Positions 1-6,411 of a DNA stretch of 23,432 bases are shown here, one piece after another (the first letter of the stretch is position 1; each line of letters opens with the position of its first letter). The stretch covers positions 1 to 23,432 of IMG/VR virus record IMGVR_UViG_3300002136_000127; one strand, 5' to 3'. The notes under the pieces were generated by a model. It did no database searches. It was not told where the DNA came from and saw nothing but the letters and a program-made list of their open reading frames with translations. Position numbers and translations under genes: made by a program. This stretch comes from a virus.

Positions 1-905
1 CCGCTGCCGGGCACCGGCGCCAGCGCGGCGCAACCTCCGGAACCTCGACGACCGGCGGATCCGCTGCTGGACACCGGCGCCAGCACGGCGCAACCAGTGG
101 CAGCAGCTCGACCGTAGGAGCGACCGCCGGACGCCGGGTCAGCCACGGCAACGCGGCCGGGATATCGACGACCAGCGCCGCGATCGCCGGGCGCAAACTC
201 GCCCACGGCACCACCGCCGCCGCGTCAGCAACAACCGGCGCGGTGGTCGGGCACCGCATCCAGGCCGGGTCGGTCACCGGCTCGTCGACTACGGCCGGCG
301 CCTCGGCCGGTCACGTCTGGCGCCACGGCAACACCGCCGGCACCACCACCACGACGGGCCAGGCCCAGAGCGGCATCGGGATCCCCCACGGACGGTCCGA
401 GGGAGCGTCCGGCACGACTGGGGCCGCTACGGGACACTGCGACCGCTCCGGGGCGACTAGCGGGACATCCACGACCTCGAGCGCTACCGCAGGGCGCCGA
501 GTCCAGCGCGGCGCAACATCCGGCACCGCGAGCACCCAGGGAGCAGCCGCAGGGCACTGCACCCGCAGCGGGTCCGCTACCGGATCATCGACCTCCTGGG
601 GCGTCGCAGCGGGCCACGCCCGACGCCACGGGACGACCACTGGCATCTCCACGACGTCGGGGGCTGTCGCCGGTCGGCGGCGGCAGCACGGAACCGTGGA
701 CGGCACAGGTGCCACGACCGGCACCAGCGCCGGTCGGCGACACCAGCACGGGACCGCGGTCGGCGACACCACCGTCGGCGGAGCCGTCGCCGGGCATCGC
801 CGACCGCGGTGCACGGTCGTGTCGACCACTTTCACCACAGGTTCAGCATCCGGGCACTGCGTCCGGCGCGGCACGGTCACCGGCACATCCGAGACCGCCG
901 GGGCC
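1..905 (+). repeat. About 15 degenerate 60-bp tandem repeats (coding)
   Basis: Period-60 tandem units encode the 20-residue repeats of the overlapping gene. Copies are diverged at DNA level but share recurring cores such as GCCGG(G/T)C(A/G)CCG and a following GCACGGC-type stretch. One unit, around positions 363-425, is one codon longer. The array runs off the left edge of the window. It is a protein-coding repeat, not an array with separate spacers. Confidence 0.75.
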
Positions 906-1043
906 GCGTTCGGCGGTCTGATCCGCCACTACAGCCTCGTCGGATCGATCGATCCGCCTCGCTGGTCGGCTGCCATCGACGAGCCCACACTCGTGGCGAG
1001 CATCGACCAGGGCTACTGGTCCGCGAGCGTGGAGGAACAGTGA
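1..1043 (+). CDS. Repeat-solenoid protein, probable tail/fibre-associated (5' partial)
   Basis: The reading frame is open from position 3 and enters from outside the window, so the N-terminus is missing; about 346 residues are visible. About 300 of them form fifteen units of 20 residues (one of 21). Each unit pairs an Arg/His-rich decamer of the type xAGHRRQHGT with a Ser/Thr/Gly-rich decamer such as xxGTSTTxGx. The last 45 residues keep the roughly 10-residue rhythm but change composition (LVGSIDPPRW, VASIDQGYW). A regular small/hydrophobic residue and Gly at fixed positions suggest a beta-solenoid. The stop overlaps the next start (GTGA), supporting this frame over the shadow ORFs on both strands. 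Position next to a holin-like gene at the end of the late operon suggests a tail or fibre component, but this is inference; no named family is recognised. Confidence 0.6.
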   Translation, partial: AAGHRRQRGATSGTSTTGGSAAGHRRQHGATSGSSSTVGATAGRRVSHGNAAGISTTSAAIAGRKLAHGTTAAASATTGAVVGHRIQAGSVTGSSTTAGASAGHVWRHGNTAGTTTTTGQAQSGIGIPHGRSEGASGTTGAATGHCDRSGATSGTSTTSSATAGRRVQRGATSGTASTQGAAAGHCTRSGSATGSSTSWGVAAGHARRHGTTTGISTTSGAVAGRRRQHGTVDGTGATTGTSAGRRHQHGTAVGDTTVGGAVAGHRRPRCTVVSTTFTTGSASGHCVRRGTVTGTSETAGAAFGGLIRHYSLVGSIDPPRWSAAIDEPTLVASIDQGYWSASVEEQ

Positions 1044-1342
1044 GCGAAGAGCGGGTCGTGTACCGCGGCACGGTCGAGTTCGTTGGTGCCAAGATCGGCC
1101 CCAACCCCGAACACGACGGGCCCGAGCTAGTCCTCGACACGCAGACCGTTGAGCTCTCGTTCGACGACCGCAAGACGTGGTTGACCGCCGAGTGGATCGG
1201 AGACCCGGGCCCGGTCCGATCGTGCCGGGTACTCGCCGCCGAGGCGAACCTCCCTCGCCGCCGTGAAACCAGGATGTTCGCTCGCGTCCACGGCACCCCT
1301 GAGATCCCGGTGATCTACGCCGGCACCTTGTTCATCGAGTAG
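1040..1342 (+). CDS. Small late protein of unknown function
   Basis: A 100-residue protein starting at GTG, chosen because it overlaps the previous stop (GTGA) and is preceded by GGAGGAA six bases upstream. The product begins VSEERVVYRGTVEFVG and ends IYAGTLFIE, with alternating hydrophobic residues suggesting a small beta-rich fold. There are no cysteines that could form a zinc site, no membrane segment and no signal peptide apart from a single Cys. It is translationally coupled to the repeat protein and followed by a holin-like gene, so it may be a virion accessory or fibre chaperone. No family is recognised and the function is unknown. Confidence 0.7.
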   Translation: MSEERVVYRGTVEFVGAKIGPNPEHDGPELVLDTQTVELSFDDRKTWLTAEWIGDPGPVRSCRVLAAEANLPRRRETRMFARVHGTPEIPVIYAGTLFIE

Positions 1343-1351
1343 GAGCACCTG

Positions 1352-1549
1352 ATGCAGACCCTGATCCCCTACCTGAAGTACGTCGCCAAGGCTGGCTTGG
1401 CTGGGGCGAGCGCGTTCTGCGCTGCTGCGGCCACGGCCAGCTTGGACGGCCAGTTCACCCAGTCCGAGTTCTGGACCGGTGCGGGCGCCGCAGTCGCGGC
1501 CGCCGGCCTGGTCTTCGGGATCAGGAACGGATCGAAGCCGACGAGGTAA
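1352..1549 (+). CDS. Holin-like small membrane protein
   Basis: A 65-residue protein with two short hydrophobic segments, about residues 14-30 (LAGASAFCAAAATASL) and 43-58 (GAGAAVAAAGLVFGI), joined by a polar turn (DGQFTQSEFW), with a basic C-terminus (NGSKPTR). An N-terminus like MQTLIPYLKYVAKA followed by two helices and a turn of the D-G-x-x-T type is typical of small membrane proteins that actinophage annotators call holins or DUF7439-like. AGGAG lies just upstream at the preceding stop. It is the last gene before the attachment-site region. The holin role is inferred from size, topology and position; no endolysin gene is in the window. Confidence 0.6.
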   Translation: MQTLIPYLKYVAKAGLAGASAFCAAAATASLDGQFTQSEFWTGAGAAVAAAGLVFGIRNGSKPTR

Positions 1550-1597
1550 GGCTTCAGCCTTCACTGGTCGACGATAAGTCCACAGCCTCGCGCCGTC

Positions 1598-1633
1598 CTT
1601 TGGTAGCGGTCACGTCCGTGACCAGTACGAAAG
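1598..1633. other. attP: Candidate phage attachment site attP
   Basis: A 36-bp imperfect palindrome. The left arm is CTTTGGTAGCGGTCACG (1598-1614), the central dinucleotide is TC (1615-1616), and the right arm (1617-1633) matches the reverse complement of the left at 14 of 17 positions, including seven consecutive pairs flanking the centre and CTTT/AAAG at the edges. Large serine integrases bind such paired half-sites and exchange strands at a non-palindromic central dinucleotide. The site ends five bases from the integrase stop codon, the kind of position att sites often occupy. The full functional site may extend to about 50 bp (roughly 1591-1640). It is assigned from symmetry and position only. 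Confidence 0.65.
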
Positions 1634-1637
1634 ACAA

Positions 1638-3101
1638 CTACGGTTTCCCTTCGGGCTCCCAGGCGGGAACGATCGTGATCTCCCGACGCGGCGGACGCCC
1701 GGACAGAACCAGGACGTGCTTCAGGAGAGTCTCCAGCACCTGGCGCCGTCGCGCCACCGGGGTGGTCTCCCAGTCCGCCAGTAGGCCCCGGGCGACCTCT
1801 GCCGGGTCGACCACCGCCCGCCGGTGATCGCGGCCGGCAGCGTCGTGGGCCTCACGCATCTGGATGAGCTGGTCGTTCAGCTCGGCATACGCCCTGCGGT
1901 AGACCGCCGGCGGGAGCGGCGTCTCGGCGTGCTGGATTGCCAGGCGACTCAGGGCTTCCTCGCTGCGCTGGATCTGGCGTGCGAGACGGGCTGCGTCGTG
2001 CTGGACGGTGGTGCGGTGGGCCTTCGCCTGGAGTTCGGCGTCACGGCTGCGGTCGACGTCTTCGGCGAGGTCCTGGAGCCAAGCGAAGACAGCGTCCTCG
2101 AGGTAGACGGCGTTCACGTACCCGCCGGTGCACGAGAGCGGTCCTGACTGGTTCGAGGACTTGCACCGGTACTGGGGGCCGCTGCTGGTAACGACCCCGG
2201 CGGTCATCGACCGTTTGCAGCGTCCGCACCTGACCAGCCCGGAGAGCAGGTACTGGGAGCGCTCGCGCCGCGGCGGCGCCGTACGTCGCCGGGCCCTGGA
2301 GTCCTGGTACGCCTGCCAGAGGTCGTCGTCGATCACCGGCTCGTGGATCCCGCGGTGCAGCTCACCGTGGACTATGAAATGGCCGGACCCGAAGCCGGTG
2401 TCCATCACCCGACGCAGCTTGTAGAGCGTCCAGGGTTGGTCGGCTTGGGTGCGGTGTCCGTTGGAGTTCAGCCATCGGACGAGGTTGTAGAACGACTCCC
2501 CCGCGACGTACCGGCGGTAGAGCTCGGCCAGCACCGGCCCGGTCACCGGGTCAACGACGTGGATCTTCTCGGCGGTGTCGTAGGTGTAGCCCCACCGACC
2601 CTTCCCCGAGGCCGGCCGGCCGGAGCTGATCCGTCGCGACTGGGCCTCTTTCCAGCCCTCACCGATGGTCTCGGCGTAGAAGGCGTTCAGCTCGCCCAAC
2701 ATCCCCCGGGCGAACCGACCAGCAGAGGTGCTGGTGTCCAACTGCTCGGTTGCTGACTCGATGCGGCCGCCAGCGGCTTCGACGCGCTCGATCGCGGTGG
2801 CCCACTTCAGGCGTTGCCGGGCGATCCTGGAGTACTTCCAGGTCACCAGCACGTCGTACTCACCGGCTTCGACTGCGGCGACGGCCCGCTCCAGGGTCGG
2901 CCACCACGCCGACCGGGCGCGGGACCCGGACTCGTCGAGCCCTTCGACCTCGTCGAGGATCTCGTAGCCGCGGGCGGCGCAGTAGTCCGCGATCGCGGTC
3001 CGCTGGATCTCCGGGGAGATCGTGCCCTCCCGATCCTTCGAGACCCGGATCAGCGCGAGCGCCCGCTCTGCGTGCTCTGGGACGGCGCGTAGCCGTGCCA
3101 C
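1638..3101 (-). CDS. int: Large serine recombinase (phage integrase)
   Basis: A 487-residue large serine integrase. The N-terminal resolvase-type catalytic domain spans about residues 13-150 with nucleophile Ser21 in LALIRVSKDREG and the conserved Arg cluster near WKYSRIARQRLKW. A recombinase domain follows (about 165-265), then a zinc ribbon with Cys292, Cys295, Cys313 and Cys324, and a helical coiled-coil stretch (about 355-425) before the C-terminus. The start is GTG at 3101, two bases after the upstream gene's stop; the open frame continues upstream through that gene, but residues before VARLRAVPEH are out-of-frame translation. It should catalyse integration between attP and a host attB, with the coiled coil setting directionality. 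No recombination directionality factor is identifiable by sequence. Length is typical of the family. Confidence 0.93.
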   Translation of the reverse strand: MARLRAVPEHAERALALIRVSKDREGTISPEIQRTAIADYCAARGYEILDEVEGLDESGSRARSAWWPTLERAVAAVEAGEYDVLVTWKYSRIARQRLKWATAIERVEAAGGRIESATEQLDTSTSAGRFARGMLGELNAFYAETIGEGWKEAQSRRISSGRPASGKGRWGYTYDTAEKIHVVDPVTGPVLAELYRRYVAGESFYNLVRWLNSNGHRTQADQPWTLYKLRRVMDTGFGSGHFIVHGELHRGIHEPVIDDDLWQAYQDSRARRRTAPPRRERSQYLLSGLVRCGRCKRSMTAGVVTSSGPQYRCKSSNQSGPLSCTGGYVNAVYLEDAVFAWLQDLAEDVDRSRDAELQAKAHRTTVQHDAARLARQIQRSEEALSRLAIQHAETPLPPAVYRRAYAELNDQLIQMREAHDAAGRDHRRAVVDPAEVARGLLADWETTPVARRRQVLETLLKHVLVLSGRPPRREITIVPAWEPEGKP

Positions 3102-3103
3102 GG

Positions 3104-3385
3104 TCAGTCCTCGAAGCCGAGGCGACGGGCGGAGCGCTGCCGGGCGCGTGCGGTTCGAAGCCGGCGGAGACGGCGTACGAGGAGGGCGTCGTACTCCATC
3201 GCCTCGGGCAGGTCGATCAGGTGGTTCAGGCGGGCGTAGAACCGGGTGGAGGAGCAGTCGAACTGCTCGCGGATCATCGCTTCCTTGGCCCCGGCGTGTT
3301 TCCACCACTGGCGCTCGAAGTCGAGCATGGCCAGGTCGGTTTCGGTGAGCTCGGTCGTCGGGGTATCGGTGTGCGTGGTGGGCAT
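3104..3385 (-). CDS. DUF3263 family protein
   Basis: A 93-residue protein matching the actinobacterial DUF3263 pattern: LDFERQWWKHAGAKE, then REQFDCSSTRFYARLNHLID, a PEAMEYD segment and an Arg-rich C-terminus (LVRRLRRLRTARARQRSARR). The middle looks like a helix-turn-helix and the tail is strongly basic, consistent with DNA binding; the family's role is not established. ATG at 3385 is preferred because the family similarity begins soon after it; the GGAG upstream lies unusually close to this start. It sits between the metallopeptidase and integrase genes and ends two bases before the integrase start, so the two are probably co-transcribed and translationally linked. Confidence 0.8.
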   Translation of the reverse strand: MPTTHTDTPTTELTETDLAMLDFERQWWKHAGAKEAMIREQFDCSSTRFYARLNHLIDLPEAMEYDALLVRRLRRLRTARARQRSARRLGFED

Positions 3386-3416
3386 GCTCCGATGATGCAA
3401 CAGGCCCCCGACAGTT

Positions 3417-3842
3417 TCAGGGGAGCCGGAGCTCGCCGTAGTCGAGGCGGGCGTTGAGCTCGCGGACCTCGCCTTCGGACAGCCCCTCGAGGCGGGCCAG
3501 GACGGTCGGGACGTCAACGTGGAGGTGCTCCGCGGCCTCCCAGGGGTCGTAACACCAGAGCAGGGCGTCGGCCAGCTGCTCGAGGGTGATCAGCCGGCGC
3601 GACGCCGCGGCGCAGACAAGGCGTTCCTCGTGGGGTTCGCGCCACCGCGGGTACGCACCGCGCTCCACGTGGATCAGTTCGTGGGTCAGGATCGACCGCC
3701 GCTGGGCTTGCTCCATGCCGTTGCGCATCAGGATCTCGTTGGACTCGAAGATCGTGAGGCCGTCAACGCCGCCGGGGAGCTCGTCGCGCCACACCAAGGT
3801 GACGTGCGAGAGGGCTCGGAGTCGGCGCCACGGGTTCCACAT
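3417..3842 (-). CDS. ImmA/IrrE-type zinc metallopeptidase
   Basis: A 141-residue protein with the zincin motif HELIH at residues 54-58 (His54, Glu55, His58) within RRSILTHELIHVERG, and candidate third ligands Glu72/Glu73 in the downstream helix (PHEERLVCAAASRRL). The rest is helical. This matches small phage and mobile-element ImmA/IrrE-like peptidases. ImmA of ICEBs1 cleaves its cognate repressor to release the element; by analogy this enzyme could cleave the repressor encoded at 5661-6221, but no cleavage site can be read here. It is first of three leftward genes ending with the integrase, with a 31-bp gap to the DUF3263 gene. ATG at 3842 has only a weak ribosome binding site. Confidence 0.75.
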   Translation of the reverse strand: MWNPWRRLRALSHVTLVWRDELPGGVDGLTIFESNEILMRNGMEQAQRRSILTHELIHVERGAYPRWREPHEERLVCAAASRRLITLEQLADALLWCYDPWEAAEHLHVDVPTVLARLEGLSEGEVRELNARLDYGELRLP

Positions 3843-3885
3843 GTCGCTGGACCGTACGGAGGACCACCGACAGACCGAAAATGAC

Positions 3886-3920
3886 GACTGCCTTGGGTGA
3901 CATTGGCACCCAAGGCAGTC
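3886..3920 (-). terminator. 14-bp stem-loop, possible leftward terminator or operator
   Basis: GACTGCCTTGGGTG (3886-3899) is perfectly complementary to CACCCAAGGCAGTC (3907-3920) across a 7-nt loop. Read leftward, the stem is followed by CGTCATTTTCGG, a weak T-rich tail, so it may terminate transcription arriving from the DUF3800 gene. It lies between that gene and the ImmA-DUF3263-integrase operon, so an operator or RNA-control role for the integrase operon is an alternative. The stem is real; its role is inferred. Confidence 0.55.
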
Positions 3921-3931
3921 ATGAGAATGTG

Positions 3932-4045
3932 GGTACTTTCGTACCTTTTCGATCCCAACCGGTGAACCTGTGGTTCGAGTCAGGCTGGCAGCTAGTGAGC
4001 CTGAGGCTCCGGCCGCTCACTCAAGAGAATAGGCGTACGCGCCCA
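3932..4045. repeat. Cluster of short inverted repeats in intergenic region
   Basis: The 217-bp gap between the metallopeptidase and DUF3800 genes is AT-richer than its surroundings and holds several further dyads: GGTAC/GTACC (3932-3936, 3941-3945) with a 4-nt loop and TTTT on its right; the exact palindrome GAGCCTGAGGCTC (3997-4009); AGTGAGC/GCTCACT (3994-4000, 4015-4021), an alternative fold of the same stretch; and a short GGCG/CGCC hairpin near 4032-4043 that, read leftward, is followed by TATTCTCTT just after the DUF3800 stop. They may be operators or terminators; none can be assigned to a protein from sequence. Confidence 0.4.
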
Positions 4046-4059
4046 TTTTCCACAAGTAA

Positions 4060-4803
4060 TCACACGGATCGGAGGTTGGGTTTTTGATCACGCTCGCGGG
4101 CGGGACGGTACGTCGCGATGTTGCACCTTCCCCGGCGGAGATCACGCAGTCCGGGGTTGCCGAAGGCGGTTCCGAGGCGTGCAGCAACCTTACCCTTGGG
4201 GGTCTCCTGGGAGCCTCCTTGACCGGTGATCCGGCGCCGCTCGAACGCGATCGAGCTGGCGACCATGTCAGCGACCTGGAGGAGGTCGTTGCACTTCGAG
4301 TCAAGGCAGATGGCGCTCACGAGCGAGGTCGAGCCGAGCCGTTCGTTGACTAGGGTCCGGATCTTGTCGTCCAGTGCGCAACCCCGCGGGGTCGAGATTC
4401 CGTCGAGGAGCACCGATGCCAGCTCACGGCGATTGATGCAGCCGGCCAGCAGTTTCGCTGCGACCTCGGCGTGGGCTAGCCAGCGGTGGTCGTGAGCCTT
4501 GAACGGGTTGTTTGGGCCCTCGGTGACGACGGTTCCGATCAGGTGGGAGTCGGATCGCTCGATGATGTCGACGAGCTCGTAGTAAAGCGGGAGGGAGTCA
4601 CGGGTGATGCCCCCGAACTTCAGCTCGTGCTTGATGCCGTGCTTATCTCGGAGATCTTGGAGTTCCCGGGCCAGCAGACCTGGGTGACGGACCTTCAGTC
4701 CGCCGACTACGAAAGTGTCCTTGGCCTTGGTTCCGCTCTCGTCGAGGAAGAACGTCGAAGCAGGGTAGGGGTGGGGCACGGTGATGCGGCCTGTGCTGCG
4801 CAT
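4060..4803 (-). CDS. DUF3800 family protein
   Basis: A 247-residue protein with the features of DUF3800: an N-terminal strand ending in Asp-Glu-Ser-Gly (residues 21-24, FFLDESG), a central SVLLDGIS segment, and near residue 185 SKCNDLLQVADMVASSI, equivalent to the family's Leu-x-x-Ala-Asp helix. The acidic residues suggest an RNase H-like metal-dependent fold, but no reaction is established. ATG at 4803 is preferred over in-frame GTG at 4812 because the AAGGGGG stretch upstream has proper spacing only to 4803. It lies in the AT-richer leftward accessory block between integrase and repressor, a usual place for lysogenic-conversion genes. Phage exclusion or defence is possible but unproven. Confidence 0.75.
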   Translation of the reverse strand: MRSTGRITVPHPYPASTFFLDESGTKAKDTFVVGGLKVRHPGLLARELQDLRDKHGIKHELKFGGITRDSLPLYYELVDIIERSDSHLIGTVVTEGPNNPFKAHDHRWLAHAEVAAKLLAGCINRRELASVLLDGISTPRGCALDDKIRTLVNERLGSTSLVSAICLDSKCNDLLQVADMVASSIAFERRRITGQGGSQETPKGKVAARLGTAFGNPGLRDLRRGRCNIATYRPARERDQKPNLRSV

Positions 4804-4858
4804 AGGCGCCACCCCCTTATGAGTCCGATTTCACAGAGGTGTAACTCTAAGGCGCCTA
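4803..4858 (-). promoter_or_regulatory. Inverted repeat over the DUF3800 start region
   Basis: TAGGCGCC (4803-4810) and GGCGCCTA (4851-4858) form an 8-bp inverted repeat bracketing the ribosome binding site and touching the start codon of the DUF3800 gene, with an inner GAGT/ACTC pair (4821-4824, 4844-4847). It could be an operator or a 5'-leader hairpin that sequesters the ribosome binding site. The rest of the 210-bp gap up to 5022 has a TATATA stretch (4915-4920) but no convincing paired -35/-10 boxes. Confidence 0.35.
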
Positions 4859-5022
4859 GTTCGTTAGTGAAAGCCCGCTGTCCACAGGTTCCGCGAAAGT
4901 GGGCCGCTTTGTTGGTATATAGGTCGAAAAATTCATGGCCTCGGCAACTGATCCGCACCCTTGTTGTCCCCAGAGAGTCCTCAGAAATCGGGATCCGGGA
5001 GCTAGTTGGTGGTGTGCTCAGC

Positions 5023-5664
5023 TCAGTAGTCGGCGTTTTCGACTCTGGTCACGGTGGCCTTGAGCTTGGTGGAACTTGATGGTGTCGAAGTGGTCTCTTC
5101 CTCGTCGAAGGAGAACGTTCCATCCTCAAGGTCCATGGTGTTGATCGTTGGACCGTCTTCGGGCCCACTTACCCGGTAGGTGATATCCCAGGTACCGTCA
5201 CCAATATCTTCGACGCCGACGTAATCCGGATCGATCTGGTAGGTGACGTTGCAGCCCGCAGACCCGAAACACTCCTTCTCGCGGATCTTCACCTTGATAG
5301 TGAAATCTGATGGCTTCAACGTTGGAGGCTGGCTGACGACCGGCTCGTCTTGATCCTCGCTGCTGTCGGGAATCGAAGGCAGGGAGGTTGCGCTGGCCTT
5401 CGGCCCGGAATTTGCGGCATCGTCGCTGGTAAGTGCGAGCGTGACGCTAACCGCTAGAACGGCAGAAACAAGCGCCGCGAGCGCGCCGGCCAGGATCGCC
5501 TGCTTGCGGCCTACCTGAGCGACCGTAGAAGGCGACGCAGCGTTGTCTGGCCGGTCTCGGTACTCCTGAGTCCAGCTATCACCCGTCCAGAGCCGCTCTC
5601 GACCCGGGTCGCCCTGAGCTGGGTACCAACCGGCCGGCGGCTTCGCCTTCGAACTATCACTCAT
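5023..5664 (-). CDS. DUF2510 membrane-anchored protein
   Basis: A 213-residue protein. Residues 9-33 fit DUF2510 (PPAGWYPAQGD, then RLWTGDSWTQ), a short Trp-rich module common at the cytoplasmic end of actinobacterial membrane proteins. One transmembrane helix follows (about 56-78, AILAGALAALVSAVLAVSV), then a low-complexity Ser/Asp/Pro linker and a probably extracytoplasmic acidic domain with two cysteines close together (Cys in KECFGSAGC) that could form a disulfide. The start ATG overlaps the repressor stop (ATGA), so it should be made in the lysogen with the repressor. That makes superinfection exclusion or surface modification a reasonable inference. Base composition is lower in GC than the structural genes. 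Confidence 0.75.
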   Translation of the reverse strand: MSDSSKAKPPAGWYPAQGDPGRERLWTGDSWTQEYRDRPDNAASPSTVAQVGRKQAILAGALAALVSAVLAVSVTLALTSDDAANSGPKASATSLPSIPDSSEDQDEPVVSQPPTLKPSDFTIKVKIREKECFGSAGCNVTYQIDPDYVGVEDIGDGTWDITYRVSGPEDGPTINTMDLEDGTFSFDEEETTSTPSSSTKLKATVTRVENADY

Positions 5665-6221
5665 GAGGGCTCCATGCTTCCATCGTCTTGGGACTCGGGG
5701 TCAGGGTCGGGTTTACCGGGGCTGGTGGTACCGGCGGCCTGCGTGACCGGCTGAGCTTGTTCGATCATCGCTGCCCGGCGTGCTTCCAGACGGCTGGCGA
5801 ACCTCGTCTCTTCCATAGCAAGGCGCTCTGCGACGAGCTTGTCGACAAGGCCCTCGACCTTGGCCTCGATGTCGGCGGGTAGCGGATCTGCGGACGGGGA
5901 GAGCTCGGCCGCAAGCGCGTCGCGGCTTTGCTCGACCACAAGTCCGAAGCTGCGGCCGAAGGCGATGACTACTAGGCCTTCGGATACACCTAGGGCGACA
6001 GCAAGCGCTCGGATGGTGTCTGGATTCTTGGGCCACTGGCGAGGCGGTGACGTCGCCAGTTCGGCGAGGGTCTGGTGCTTCAACGGGTAGCCGCTCGCGT
6101 GAGCGCGGTCGGCGATCTTTCGGTACGAGTCACCAGTTCGATCTCGGTGACGCTGGATCAGGTCCTGAATCGTGGGCACGGCGTCAGCATCTTCTGATGC
6201 AGGGCGCTCTCCCGAATCCAC
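5661..6221 (-). CDS. Putative immunity repressor (HTH)
   Basis: A 186-residue protein with an N-terminal helix-turn-helix region (about residues 17-90): IQDLIQRHRDRTGDSYRKIA, then a KHQTLAELA helix, and a TIRALAVALGVSEGLVVIAFG stretch as in actinobacterial XRE-like phage repressors. A charged helical region follows (about 115-155, possible dimerisation coiled coil) with a disordered acidic tail. GTG at 6221 has AAAGGTG at good spacing. It is transcribed away from the Cro-like gene at 6412 across a 190-bp operator-like region, the classic switch layout, and its stop overlaps the DUF2510 start. A candidate TAGATT -10 lies at 6258-6263 on this strand. The immunity role rests on position and fold. 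Confidence 0.72.
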   Translation of the reverse strand: MDSGERPASEDADAVPTIQDLIQRHRDRTGDSYRKIADRAHASGYPLKHQTLAELATSPPRQWPKNPDTIRALAVALGVSEGLVVIAFGRSFGLVVEQSRDALAAELSPSADPLPADIEAKVEGLVDKLVAERLAMEETRFASRLEARRAAMIEQAQPVTQAAGTTSPGKPDPDPESQDDGSMEPS

Positions 6222-6411
6222 CGAAACACCTTTCGTCTACCAGCCCTTGACGGGTGCAATCTACCGCCGCGCCTACAAGAAATTGACACTCACTCACGCT
6301 TATTTGCGCTTACCTGCGGAACTACAACGGCGTGATTTCTTGACACCCGCCTATCAGATCCGCATTCTTGTCCCGTACTGCTTGACACAGGGCGCCTACT
6401 AGGGGACAGTA
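6222..6411. promoter_or_regulatory. Divergent switch promoter/operator region
   Basis: An AT-richer 190-bp gap between repressor and Cro-like genes. TTGACAC occurs three times in the same orientation (6283-6289, 6340-6346, 6382-6388), plus TTGACG at 6247. The middle copy pairs with CATTCT at 6363-6368 (17-bp spacer), a plausible rightward promoter. AAGAAAT (6277-6283) and ATTTCTT (6335-6341) are inverted and abut two of the TTGACAC copies. AGGGGA at 6401-6406 is the ribosome binding site for 6412. The repeated boxes may be -35 elements, operator sites, or both. Confidence 0.6.
6340..6368 (+). promoter_or_regulatory. Candidate rightward early promoter
   Basis: TTGACA (6340-6345) is a perfect -35 hexamer, followed after 17 bp by CATTCT (6363-6368) as a moderate -10. 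It would give a leader of about 35 nt before the Cro-like ATG at 6412 and is the best candidate to drive the long rightward early operon. Confidence 0.5.

Noticed and set aside
311-886. Reverse-strand 191-codon frame with Pro/Val-rich repeats
   Set aside because: It mirrors the coding repeat; the forward frame couples to the next gene by GTGA with a ribosome binding site.
1-905. 60-bp tandem repeat resembling a CRISPR-like or satellite array
   Set aside because: Units are contiguous, diverged and in frame with a single long coding sequence; there are no unique spacers between identical repeats.
1548-1561. AAGGCTTCAGCCTT palindrome after the holin-like gene as a terminator
   Set aside because: The loop would be only two bases and no T-tract follows on either side; it may be an operator-like dyad but is too short to call.
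3966-3986. GGTTCGAGTC resembling a tRNA T-loop
   Set aside because: The flanking bases do not form a five-pair T-stem and no acceptor, D or anticodon arms are present upstream.
4804-4812. GTG at 4812 as start of the DUF3800 gene
   Set aside because: The purine-rich ribosome binding site would abut it with no spacing; ATG at 4803 is correctly spaced.
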